DNA of 64,000 nucleotides from Bacteroides sp. (GTDB lineage Bacteria > Bacteroidota > Bacteroidia > Bacteroidales > UBA7960). Each line of letters begins with the position of its first letter. The first letter of the stretch is position 1. Below are positions 53,438-61,508 of the stretch, in pieces. Position numbers and translations under genes: made by a program. The notes beneath the pieces were generated by a model. The model made no database searches, was not told the origin of the DNA, and saw only the letters and a program-made list of their open reading frames with translations. The DNA lies in contig JAZBOS010000052.1 in the NCBI GenBank assembly GCA_036351255.1, positions 62,001 to 126,000 on the forward strand, read 5' to 3'.

Positions 53438-55060
53438 TTATTTTCCAGCGGCTTTTGTTTTTTCCTTGAATTTCTCGCGCATGCGTTTGTTGAGGGTCTG
53501 TATGCATTCACGGCGGGGGATGATGACCGATACGCCATCGTATTCCATCTCCTCTCTGATGACCTTCATATTCTCCTCATGTTTCTTCCGCAAGGGTTTG
53601 ATGACACGGATGTGGTCTTCCTCTACCCCGATGCCTTTGCATATCTGTTCGATCTTGCCCAGTGCGGCCGAGGGCTGTCCGCCGGTCATCCCTGTGGTGG
53701 CATTGTCGAGGATAATCACGGTGATGTTGGACTTGCTGTTTACGGCGTCCAAAAGGCCGGTCATGCCCGAATGGGTAAAAGTGCTGTCGCCAATGACGGC
53801 CACGGCAGGCACCAGTCCGGCATCGGCAGCTCCCTTGGCCATGGTGATGGACGCGCCCATATCCACACAAGAGTTGATGGATTCATAAGGGGGTAAAGCG
53901 CTGAGGGTATAACAGCCAATGTCGGAAAAGACTCTGCCTTTCCCATAGGTCTCAATGACTTCATTTAGGTCAATAAAACTGTCGATATGCGGGCAACCAG
54001 CGCAGAATGATGGCGGACGGGGAGCCACCAGCGAAGGAATGCCAAGGGTTTCTTCCTGAGCTATTCCAAGGGCAGCAGCCACGAGGGTGGGGTTGAGTTC
54101 GCCGGTACGCGGAAGGGTTCCGTCCAGGCGACCTTTTACCGTTTTCCCGAGATTGAGAAATCCTTTGATCATCTCTTCGGCAATGGGATAACCCTCTTCC
54201 AGCACCAGTAAGCTGTCACATTCTTCATAGAGCTTGCGAATATGCTTTTCAGGCAAGGGGTATTGCATCACTTTCACCACAGGATAAGGAACAGAGCGAT
54301 CGGAGTAGTTTTCCATGAGATAGTTAAAGGCCAGCCCGCAAGCAATGATTCCCATGCGCTTATCCTTACCGGGAACGTATGCGTTGAATGAGGATTGTTC
54401 TGATTCCTGCAGGAACATCGGCTGGTTCATCACCAGTTTCTGGTATTGCTTCCTGGCAATGGCTGGCAGCAATACAAACTGGCGGAGGTTGGCGGGTAGT
54501 CCTGCCTTGTTCTGTGGGCGGGCAGGTTTACGCACGACCCCGGAGCGGGAGTGCGCCAGGCGGGTGGTGATGCGGATCATCACGGGAACCTGAAACTTTT
54601 CTGATAAGTCAAATCCGTAATGTACCATATCGTAGGCCTCCTGCTGGTTCGAGGGCTCCAGGATGGGGATCATGGCAAATTTGCCATAGAAGCGCGAGTC
54701 CTGCTCGTTTTGAGAGGAGTGCATGGACGGGTCATCAGCCACGAGGAAAATGATGCCACCATTTGCTCCCGTGATGGAAGAGTTGATAAAGGCATCAGCG
54801 GCCACATTGAGGCCCACATGTTTCATGCAGGTCATCGTGCGCTGGCCGGCATACGACATCCCCAGGGCTGTTTCGGCTGCCGTTTTCTCGTTGGCACACC
54901 AACTTGCCACGATGCCTTTTTCGCGGGCTTCTTTGGAGGCCATTACATACTCATTGATCTCGGTTGACGGGGTGCCAGGATAGGCATAAATGCCCGACAT
55001 GCCAGCATCAATGGCTGCCTGTGCAATGGCCTCATCGCCCAATAACAACATTTTTTGCAT
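53438..55060 (-). CDS. iorA: indolepyruvate oxidoreductase subunit alpha, no ferredoxin domain
   Basis: A 540-residue TPP-dependent subunit. N-terminal pyrimidine-binding part: GDEAIAQAAIDAGMSGIYAYPGTPSTEI and KHVGLNVAADAFIN. C-terminal TPP part: PPSFCAGCPHID, the DIGCYTLSALPPYES segment and the DNATTGMTGGQPS motif. IorA proteins of archaea end in a domain with two 4Fe-4S clusters (CxxCxxC motifs). Here the chain stops soon after SVIIPRRECIQTLNKRM with no such cysteines, so electron transfer must go another way or through another protein. The frame has no sign of damage. First gene of iorAB; the upstream region carries three TTGGCAAA copies. Confidence 0.94.
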   Translation of the reverse strand: MQKMLLLGDEAIAQAAIDAGMSGIYAYPGTPSTEINEYVMASKEAREKGIVASWCANEKTAAETALGMSYAGQRTMTCMKHVGLNVAADAFINSSITGANGGIIFLVADDPSMHSSQNEQDSRFYGKFAMIPILEPSNQQEAYDMVHYGFDLSEKFQVPVMIRITTRLAHSRSGVVRKPARPQNKAGLPANLRQFVLLPAIARKQYQKLVMNQPMFLQESEQSSFNAYVPGKDKRMGIIACGLAFNYLMENYSDRSVPYPVVKVMQYPLPEKHIRKLYEECDSLLVLEEGYPIAEEMIKGFLNLGKTVKGRLDGTLPRTGELNPTLVAAALGIAQEETLGIPSLVAPRPPSFCAGCPHIDSFIDLNEVIETYGKGRVFSDIGCYTLSALPPYESINSCVDMGASITMAKGAADAGLVPAVAVIGDSTFTHSGMTGLLDAVNSKSNITVIILDNATTGMTGGQPSAALGKIEQICKGIGVEEDHIRVIKPLRKKHEENMKVIREEMEYDGVSVIIPRRECIQTLNKRMREKFKEKTKAAGK

Positions 55061-55101
55061 AATTATTACAGATTATATTTTTTTGGACTAATTTTTGTTG
55101 T

Positions 55102-55158
55102 TTGGCAAAACTAAAGAAAAAATTACATCTGCCCGGTAAACTTTGGCAAATTGGCAAA
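55102..55158. promoter_or_regulatory. iorA promoter region with three TTGGCAAA repeats
   Basis: TTGGCAAA occurs at 55102-55109, 55143-55150 and 55151-55158. The first overlaps a minus-strand -7 box TAGTTTTG (55113-55106), about 45 nt before the iorA ATG. Placement over the promoter suggests an operator; a fourth copy is in the gcvP promoter at 52678-52685. It could also act on the divergent acpH gene. Confidence 0.45.
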
Positions 55159-55239
55159 ACAAAACCAAAATTCAGGAGTTTACTTAAAAAAGTAGTGCAC
55201 GCATTTTTGTATCTTTCGGAGGAAAACTAATAGAATTTA

Positions 55240-55845
55240 ATGAACTTTCTGGCCCATATTTACCTTTCCGGCGAAAACGAGGATATTCTCCTGGGGAATT
55301 TTATCGCCGATATGGTAAAAGGGCGCCAGATAGACAACTTCCACCAGGGCATTGTGGATGGCATCATGCTCCACCGCAAGATTGACACCTTTACCGACAC
55401 CCATCCCATTGTTGACCAGAGCAAAAACCGCCTGCGCAACAAATATCGCCTGTATGCCGGGGTGGTTGTGGATATGTTTTACGATCATTACCTGGCCAAG
55501 AACTGGAGTGATTACTCCCGTTATTCGCTGACGCGTTTTGTTAAAGAAGCCTACCACGTCCTGCTGAAAAACTATTTTCTTTTACCTGTCAGGGCAAAAA
55601 ATATGCTGCCCTATATGGTATCCTCTAACTGGCTGGTTAATTATGCCAGCCTGGATAGCATGGAGCAACTTTTCGAAGGAATGGCCAGGCGTACCCCCTT
55701 TAAGTCGGGGATGGAGAATGCGGTGGATGACCTGAGGCTGTATTATGGAGATTTTGAAAACGAGTTCAGGACCTTTTTTCCTGAGCTGGTTGATTATGTG
55801 GCGAAACAAGGGATCTCACACCAACACCATTACAACGGCCGCTGA
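55240..55845 (+). CDS. acpH: acyl carrier protein phosphodiesterase
   Basis: A 201-residue member of the AcpH (DUF479) family that removes the 4'-phosphopantetheine group from ACP. Typical features: MNFLAHIYLSGENEDILLGNFIADMVKG at the start, GIVDGIMLHRKIDTFTDTHP with the metal-binding His and Asp residues, YAGVVVDMFYDHYLAKNW, and LDSMEQLFEGMARR. HD-like fold with a metal centre, cytoplasmic. Its stop abuts the stop of the convergent heptose epimerase gene without any gap. Divergent from iorA. Confidence 0.93.
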   Translation: MNFLAHIYLSGENEDILLGNFIADMVKGRQIDNFHQGIVDGIMLHRKIDTFTDTHPIVDQSKNRLRNKYRLYAGVVVDMFYDHYLAKNWSDYSRYSLTRFVKEAYHVLLKNYFLLPVRAKNMLPYMVSSNWLVNYASLDSMEQLFEGMARRTPFKSGMENAVDDLRLYYGDFENEFRTFFPELVDYVAKQGISHQHHYNGR

Positions 55846-56811
55846 TCAATAATATGTCCCTGGCAGCAGGTAATCCTGAACGTAATCGGCAATGGCGTCT
55901 TCCAGTGAATAGAAGGGAAGCGTATACCCCACATTCCTGAGTTTATCCATTTTTGCTTCGGTGAAATACTGGTATTTATCGCGGATGTCTTCGGGGGTGT
56001 CAATGAACCGAATTTCGGGCTCCTTGTCCATAGCCCGGAAAGTGGCATTTGCAAGATCGAGGAAGGTCCTGGCCATTCCTGTGCCCAGGTTATAAATGCC
56101 CGGCTGTTCTTTGTGGAGCAAAAAGTAGAACAAAACATTCACTACGTCCTTGACATAGATGAAATCGCGCTTTTGCTCACCGTCATTATAATCGGGGTGG
56201 TGTGAGCGGAAAAGTTCCATCTTCCCGGTGTCCTTAATTTTGTTAAAGGCGTGGTAGACAACAGAGGCCATTCTTCCCTTATGATATTCGTTTGGCCCGA
56301 ATACATTGAAGAATTTAAACCCAGCCCAGAAATAAGGCTTTTCTTTTTGCTGCAAGGCCCAGAGGTCGAAGTTGTTTTTGCTTTCCCCGTAAAGGTTCAG
56401 GGGTTTTAGCATTGGGATCTGCTGATGATCATCATCATAGCCGTTTTCACCCGCGCCATAGGTCGCTGCCGAAGAAGCATACACCAGGGGAAGCTCAAAA
56501 CGGGCGCAGACAGTCCACAAATGTTTTGAATAGTTCAGATTCAGTTTGTCGAAAATGGCTTTCCTGGTCTCAGTGGTATCGGTCCGGGCGCCCAGGTGAA
56601 AGACAAAGTTTACTTCCCGGTAATGGTCTCGAAGCCATTCCAGAAAAAACTCCCGGTCAATTTTCTGCCGGAAAACTTTATTGTTCAGGTTCAGGTTTTT
56701 TTTAGGATTTGAAAAGTCATCAACCAGGACGATATCCGTATATCCCTTGTTATTTAGTTTGTTAACCAAACAACTTCCAATGAATCCTGCGGCACCGGTT
56801 ACTACGATCAT
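55846..56811 (-). CDS. hldD: ADP-L-glycero-D-manno-heptose 6-epimerase
   Basis: A 321-residue short-chain-dehydrogenase-type epimerase. NADP-binding start VVTGAAGFIGSCLVNKLNNKG, then IVLVDDFSNPKKNLNL, HLGARTDTTETRKAIFD, the catalytic YGESKNNFDLWA (YxxxK), FKFFNVFGPNEYHKGRMASV and KRDFIYVKDVVNV. It makes ADP-L-glycero-heptose for the lipopolysaccharide inner core, so this organism probably makes heptose-containing LPS. Twelve bp downstream of the short MerR gene, probably cotranscribed. No other LPS gene is nearby. Confidence 0.94.
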   Translation of the reverse strand: MIVVTGAAGFIGSCLVNKLNNKGYTDIVLVDDFSNPKKNLNLNNKVFRQKIDREFFLEWLRDHYREVNFVFHLGARTDTTETRKAIFDKLNLNYSKHLWTVCARFELPLVYASSAATYGAGENGYDDDHQQIPMLKPLNLYGESKNNFDLWALQQKEKPYFWAGFKFFNVFGPNEYHKGRMASVVYHAFNKIKDTGKMELFRSHHPDYNDGEQKRDFIYVKDVVNVLFYFLLHKEQPGIYNLGTGMARTFLDLANATFRAMDKEPEIRFIDTPEDIRDKYQYFTEAKMDKLRNVGYTLPFYSLEDAIADYVQDYLLPGTYY

Positions 56812-56823
56812 GGGTTCAAAAAA

Positions 56824-57174
56824 TTAATGATTATCCTGTTTGATTTCTTTTTTCAGCTCAAGCAAGAAGTCGCGAATCTTGTCAAGCGACTTCACAATTT
56901 CAAAATCGCGCTGCACGTCCCGGGGGTTGTCCTTAAGTTTTTCACGGGCCCCTTGCAGCGTGTATCCGCGTTCTTTAACCAAATGGTAAATGAGGTGAAA
57001 ATGATCCACATCCTTTGGGGTAAAGTAGCGGTTGCCTTTTTTATTCCTGTATGGCTGGATGATATCGAATTCCTTTTCCCAGAATCGAATCAGCGAAGTG
57101 TTGACCTTAAACATCCTGGCCACCTCGCCTATAGAGTAATACATCCTTTCAGGCTTATGATCGGGTTTTTGCAT
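56824..57174 (-). CDS. short MerR-family transcriptional regulator
   Basis: A 116-residue regulator with an N-terminal MerR winged helix (YYSIGEVARMFKVNTSLIRFWEKEF, then NRYFTPKDVDHFHLIYHLV) and a short coiled-coil tail (EIVKSLDKIRDFLLELKKEI). There is no effector domain, so it is probably constitutive or protein-regulated. This small MerR type is common in Bacteroidota, often alone. Twelve bp upstream of hldD on the same strand. Upstream is the 548-bp region with the ACGT ladder. Confidence 0.93.
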   Translation of the reverse strand: MQKPDHKPERMYYSIGEVARMFKVNTSLIRFWEKEFDIIQPYRNKKGNRYFTPKDVDHFHLIYHLVKERGYTLQGAREKLKDNPRDVQRDFEIVKSLDKIRDFLLELKKEIKQDNH

Positions 57175-57381
57175 TTCGGCCGTATTGATATCGTAAAATT
57201 AAGGGAAAATCGCTAAAGGAAGAAAAGTTATTGATAAAACAGGACCCGGGTGATTTTTCTCTAAGCGGCATAATCCCTTTTGCGGCTCACAAGCCTTCCC
57301 CGGAGACCCTTTTTAGTTGGGGAGCAGCAATGCAGATTCGGCACCGGACCAAAAAAGGCTCGTTACAGGCTCAAAGTTAAA

Positions 57382-57472
57382 ACGTATTTTACACGTAGAT
57401 AAGACGTAGTTCAGACGTGCAAAAACGTTTAAACTACGTCTGAACTACGTGTTAACTACGTCTGAACTACGT
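57382..57472. repeat. 11-bp-period ACGT ladder (locus C)
   Basis: ACGT occurs nine times, at 57382, 57393, 57404, 57415, 57425, 57436, 57447, 57458 and 57469: spacing 11, 11, 11, 10, 11, 11, 11, 11. The right half uses CTGAACT and GTTAACT spacers, the left half their inverse-like forms, so the whole is roughly palindromic about 57420. The sequence differs from loci A and B but has the same period. Confidence 0.88.
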
Positions 57473-57608
57473 CTGAACTCTGAACCTGAACCCTGGGAAA
57501 ACGGGTATTGGAAGAAGGGGATCAATGGTCAACCGAGAATAGGAACCTGATGAAGAAACCGGCCTTGGAGCTGTGGGGGAGCGTTAGTAGTCTGGATTCT
57601 TTTCCCTC

Positions 57609-57634
57609 CTTATCCATTGAGGATAAGTGTTTTT
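57609..57634 (+). terminator. orphan plus-strand terminator-like hairpin
   Basis: CTTATCC (57609-57615), loop ATTGA, GGATAAG (57621-57627), then TGTTTTT. There is no annotated plus-strand gene upstream within this region. Confidence 0.55.
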
Positions 57635-57664
57635 ATGGGAGAAGGCGGGCTTCCCGGGAACAAT

Positions 57665-57703
57665 AAAAAAGCAGGCCGGGGGATGCGTCCCTGGCCTGCT
57701 TTT
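57665..57703 (-). terminator. terminator of the M23 peptidase gene
   Basis: AAAAGCAGGCC (57667-57677) with GGCCTGCTTTT (57693-57703); minus-strand T run follows. Confidence 0.85.
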
Positions 57704-57722
57704 CATGCCTGAAAATATGCGA

Positions 57723-58694
57723 TTAGGAAAGCGACTGGTTTACCCGTGAAGCCACCTCAAAGATGATTTCGAATTCTTCAGGCGACAAGTCGTTATAGAA
57801 ATAATTTACCGGGTTAACCTTTTTCCCGTTCCTGACCACCTCATAATGCAGGTGGGGCCCGATGGAAAGGCCGGTATTGCCAACCAAGCCAATGATTTCA
57901 CCTCGTTTTACCGTTTGCCCGGGACGGACTTTGATCTGGCTCAAATGGGCATAAATGGTCGTATAACCATAACCGTGGTCAATTTCGACCATCAGGCCAT
58001 ATCCCGAATTATTACGCAAGGCCCGTTTAACCACACCATTGCCAGTGGAGTAAATGGGTGTTCCCGTAGGTGCAGTAAAGTCAACGCCTGTATGCATGCG
58101 CAGGGATTTGTAAATGGGGTGGATTCGATATCCAAAACCAGAAACAAGGCGCTCGGTTCCTTTAGCTATGGGGATGATGGCAGGAATGGAGGCAAGCATG
58201 TCGGCTTTATTCTTGGCCATTTCAAACACTTCGTCGTAGGAGCGCGACTGTACGTACAGTTGCCTTGATATCCGGTCAATGCGTTCCATGGTTGAGGATA
58301 CCAGTTCACTGTTGTCAAAACCTTCGAGATGGCTGTAGCGGTCAGTTCCACCAAAGGCTGCTTCTCTTATGGTACGGGGAATGGGTTCGGCTTCGAAAAT
58401 AACCCTGTAAATGTGATCGTCGCGTTCCTGGATATCCGCAATGACAGAGTTTAGAATGTCGAGGCGGTCATTAATGATCTGGTATTGGGTTTTGTACTGA
58501 TCAATTTCACGACGCAGTTTTTTCTCCTTGGGGGAGTCAAAGAAAGTATAGCCAATGCTGAGAACGATAACTGAAAACACCATCCCCGCAAAAACGATCC
58601 TTAAAAATACCTTTAGCTTATCCCAGAAAGTTTCATGGACTTTTTCAACGGCCAGGGACTTGGTGTTAAATTGATACTTAACTTTTTTACTCAT
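57723..58694 (-). CDS. M23-family membrane-anchored metallopeptidase
   Basis: A 323-residue peptidoglycan endopeptidase. A basic N-terminus, one membrane helix at ~30-50 (IVFAGMVFSVIVLSIGYTF), then a coiled coil (~55-100: LRREIDQYKTQYQIINDRLD). The LytM/M23 domain at ~185-300 has the zinc ligands RMHTGVDF (HxxxD) and GPHLHYEV (HxH). All zinc residues are present, so it should be active, cleaving cross-links during cell-wall growth. Periplasmic, anchored in the inner membrane. Divergent from alaS. Confidence 0.93.
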   Translation of the reverse strand: MSKKVKYQFNTKSLAVEKVHETFWDKLKVFLRIVFAGMVFSVIVLSIGYTFFDSPKEKKLRREIDQYKTQYQIINDRLDILNSVIADIQERDDHIYRVIFEAEPIPRTIREAAFGGTDRYSHLEGFDNSELVSSTMERIDRISRQLYVQSRSYDEVFEMAKNKADMLASIPAIIPIAKGTERLVSGFGYRIHPIYKSLRMHTGVDFTAPTGTPIYSTGNGVVKRALRNNSGYGLMVEIDHGYGYTTIYAHLSQIKVRPGQTVKRGEIIGLVGNTGLSIGPHLHYEVVRNGKKVNPVNYFYNDLSPEEFEIIFEVASRVNQSLS

Positions 58695-58785
58695 GAGTTG
58701 AGTAGTTTCTTTCTGAAGGGATTTTTATTAATTAAGGCTTATTGCTTTGATTATGTGAAAGTAACAACGCAGCCTTTGAAAGGAT

Positions 58786-58818
58786 GTTGCAAAACTACGG
58801 AAAATTAAATTAATTTTG
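58786..58818 (+). promoter_or_regulatory. alaS promoter
   Basis: GTTG (58786-58789) and, 21 nt later, TAATTTTG (58811-58818), matching the Bacteroidota -33/-7 arrangement and spacing. It leaves a leader of about 50 nt to ATG 58874 and argues against an earlier start at 58823. Confidence 0.55.
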
Positions 58819-58873
58819 CGGTTTGACCTTCAAAAAAATATATAAAAATTTCTTTAAAACAGGCTCATTATCA

Positions 58874-61492
58874 ATGAACTCCATACAGATTCGCCAGGCT
58901 TTTCTCGATTTCTTTGCCTCCAAGCGACACTTCATCGCTAAATCGGCCCCAATGGTCATAAAAAATGATCCGACCTTAATGTTTACCAATGCAGGGATGA
59001 ACCAGTTCAAGGATATTTTCTTGGGGAATTCTCCTGCAACACATCTTAGGGTGGCTAATTCTCAAAAATGCCTCAGGGTTTCGGGTAAGCACAATGACCT
59101 GGAAGAGGTAGGGCACGACACCTATCACCACACGATGTTTGAGATGCTTGGCAACTGGAGCTTTGGCGATTATTTCAAGAAGGAAGCCATTGCCTGGGCC
59201 TGGGAACTGCTCACGGATGTGCTTGGCCTGGAGAAGGATCGCTTGTATGTAACCGTTTTTGGTGGAGACCCAACAGACGGACTTGAGCCTGACCACGAGG
59301 CCTTTGATTTCTGGAAGGAGATTGTGCCGGAAGACCGTATCCTGTTTGGCTCAAAAAAGGATAATTTTTGGGAAATGGGCGACACCGGTCCCTGTGGCCC
59401 CTGTTCGGAGATTCACATTGACCTTCGTGATGCAGCGGAGCGGAAGGCCATTTCGGGCAATGAACTTGTCAACAGCGATCATCCCCTGGTGGTGGAGATA
59501 TGGAACCTGGTGTTCATTCAGTTTAACCGCCTGAATAACGGCGAGCTGAAAGGCCTCCCCGCCAAACACGTTGACACGGGCATGGGATTTGAACGCCTTT
59601 GCATGGCCCTGCAGGGAAAGAAATCGAACTACGATACGGATGTATTTCAGCCTTACATCCACAAGCTTGCTGAAATGGCTGGCATTCCATACGGGCAGGG
59701 GAAGATGAGCGACGTGGCCATGCGGGTGGTTTCCGACCACCTGCGGGCGGTTGCTTTTGCCATTGCCGATGGCGAGCTCCCCTCGAACAACAAGGCTGGC
59801 TATGTCATTCGCCGAATCCTCAGGCGGGCCATTCGCTACGGCTATACTTTCCTTGAGTTCCGCGAGCCATTCGTTCATCAGCTGGTGCCGGTGCTGGTAG
59901 AGCATATGGGGCAGGCTTTCCCCGAACTTGCAGCCCAGCAGGATCTCATTAAGCGTGTAATCGCTGAGGAGGAGAGTACATTCCTGCGGACCCTTTCGGT
60001 GGGTATTCATAAATTTGAACAATACCTTTCGGCAAATCCGGAAAAGAAGATTATCGACGGTCAGTTTGCTTTCGAATTGTTTGACACCTATGGTTTCCCC
60101 ATTGACCTGACACGCCTTATGGCTCGTGAACACGGCTGGGATGTTGATATGGAAGGGTTCCAGTCGGGCATGGAAGCGCAAAAGAAACGCAGCCGTGCGG
60201 CAGCCACCATTGAAACAGGCGACTGGATTGAGATCACACCCCTTGCCAGGGAAACCCGTTTCCTGGGCTATGATGAACTGGAAGCTGAAGTGAACCTGGT
60301 AAAATATCGTGAAGTCAATTCCAAAGGAAGGAAATATTTTCAGCTGGTGCTCGATCAAACGCCCTTTTATGCAGAATCGGGCGGACAGGTTGGTGACCGC
60401 GGCTTCCTTGATGGCGATGGGGTCAGGATTGAAATTGTTGATACACAGAAAGAGAACAACCTGGTGGTTCACATTGCAGAGGCGCTTCCCGGGAAACTGC
60501 CGGATCGGTTTGTGGCCAGGGTGGATGAAAAGAAAAGACAACAAACGGCCAACAACCATACCGCAACCCACCTGCTCCACGCTGCCCTGAAAGAAGTCCT
60601 GGGCCAGCACGTGCAACAGAAAGGTTCGTTGGTGAATGAAGAACGGCTGCGTTTCGATTTCTCCCATTTCTCGAAAATGACCCAGGAGGAGATTGAGCGG
60701 GTGGAGCAGATTGTGAATGCTAAGGTCCGTGAGAATATTTTCCAGGAGGAACACCGCGAAATGGAAATGGCAGAAGCGCAGGAGATGGGAGCAGTGGCCT
60801 TGTTTGGAGAAAAGTATGGCGACAAGGTAAGGGTTGTTGCCTTTGACAAGGGTTTTTCTGCTGAACTTTGCGGAGGAACTCACGCCCATTCAACCGGACA
60901 AATTGGCCTGTTCAGGATTGTTTCGGAAGGCGCCATAGCAGCGGGTATCAGGAGGGTGGAAGCCATTACGGGCGAAGAAGCCGAAAGCTTCGTCAACCAG
61001 AAGATCAGGGAGCTTGATACCCTGAAGGCCATGCTTAAAAACCCCAAAGATGCTGTTCAGGCCATTGAACAATTGCTTGAGCAGAATGAAATGCTCAGGA
61101 AAAAGATTGAATCCCTGCAAAAGGATCAGGCCGGCCTAATGGTGGAAGAGATCGTTGCCAAGGCTGAAAAAGTGGGAGCGGTGAATTTCATTGCGCAGAA
61201 AGTGGATTTGGATCCTAAAATGGCCAAGGATCTGGCTTATTCCATAAAGGAAAAGGTCGATAATTTTTTCCTGGTGCTGGGATATGTCAGTGATGGCAAA
61301 CCTGGTATCGTGGTGATGATCTCCGAAGAATTGACGAAATCCAAAGGGCTTCATGCCGGAAATATTGTCAGGCAACTGGCCGCTCACATTCAGGGCGGTG
61401 GCGGGGGACAGCCCTTCTTTGCCACGGCTGGCGGCAAAAACCCGGATGGGCTGGATAAAGTTCTTGCTGAGGCCAGGAAGCTTTTGGCTTGA
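58874..61492 (+). CDS. alaS: alanyl-tRNA synthetase
   Basis: About 872 residues from ATG 58874 (MNSIQIRQAFLDFFASKRH); the in-frame start at 58823 adds 17 residues not typical of the family and sits almost on the -7 box. Class II aminoacylation domain ~1-240: NDPTLMFTNAGMNQFKDIFLG, then HHTMFEMLGNWSFGDYFKKE, MGDTGPCGPCSEI. Editing domain ~560-720 with HTATHLLHAAL (HxxxH) and CGGTHAHSTGQIG. C-Ala domain at the end with GGGGGQPFFATAGGKN. Complete. Convergent with the AddB-like gene, 16 bp apart. Confidence 0.98.
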   Translation: MNSIQIRQAFLDFFASKRHFIAKSAPMVIKNDPTLMFTNAGMNQFKDIFLGNSPATHLRVANSQKCLRVSGKHNDLEEVGHDTYHHTMFEMLGNWSFGDYFKKEAIAWAWELLTDVLGLEKDRLYVTVFGGDPTDGLEPDHEAFDFWKEIVPEDRILFGSKKDNFWEMGDTGPCGPCSEIHIDLRDAAERKAISGNELVNSDHPLVVEIWNLVFIQFNRLNNGELKGLPAKHVDTGMGFERLCMALQGKKSNYDTDVFQPYIHKLAEMAGIPYGQGKMSDVAMRVVSDHLRAVAFAIADGELPSNNKAGYVIRRILRRAIRYGYTFLEFREPFVHQLVPVLVEHMGQAFPELAAQQDLIKRVIAEEESTFLRTLSVGIHKFEQYLSANPEKKIIDGQFAFELFDTYGFPIDLTRLMAREHGWDVDMEGFQSGMEAQKKRSRAAATIETGDWIEITPLARETRFLGYDELEAEVNLVKYREVNSKGRKYFQLVLDQTPFYAESGGQVGDRGFLDGDGVRIEIVDTQKENNLVVHIAEALPGKLPDRFVARVDEKKRQQTANNHTATHLLHAALKEVLGQHVQQKGSLVNEERLRFDFSHFSKMTQEEIERVEQIVNAKVRENIFQEEHREMEMAEAQEMGAVALFGEKYGDKVRVVAFDKGFSAELCGGTHAHSTGQIGLFRIVSEGAIAAGIRRVEAITGEEAESFVNQKIRELDTLKAMLKNPKDAVQAIEQLLEQNEMLRKKIESLQKDQAGLMVEEIVAKAEKVGAVNFIAQKVDLDPKMAKDLAYSIKEKVDNFFLVLGYVSDGKPGIVVMISEELTKSKGLHAGNIVRQLAAHIQGGGGGQPFFATAGGKNPDGLDKVLAEARKLLA

Positions 61493-61508
61493 TTTTTGCC
61501 TTCTTTCT

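Larger units (their letters stand above)
57175..57722. other. gene-free region with ACGT ladder and orphan terminator
   Basis: A 548-bp region between the MerR gene start and the M23 peptidase stop. It holds the 11-bp ladder at 57382-57480, a plus-strand hairpin plus T tract at 57609-57634 with no plus-strand gene before it, and the M23 terminator at 57665-57703. No ORF of interest; a plus-strand RNA ending at 57634 is possible. Confidence 0.6.

Noticed and set aside
57382..57480. CRISPR array
   Set aside because: Unit length of 11 bp with no separate spacers of ~30 bp, and no cas genes.
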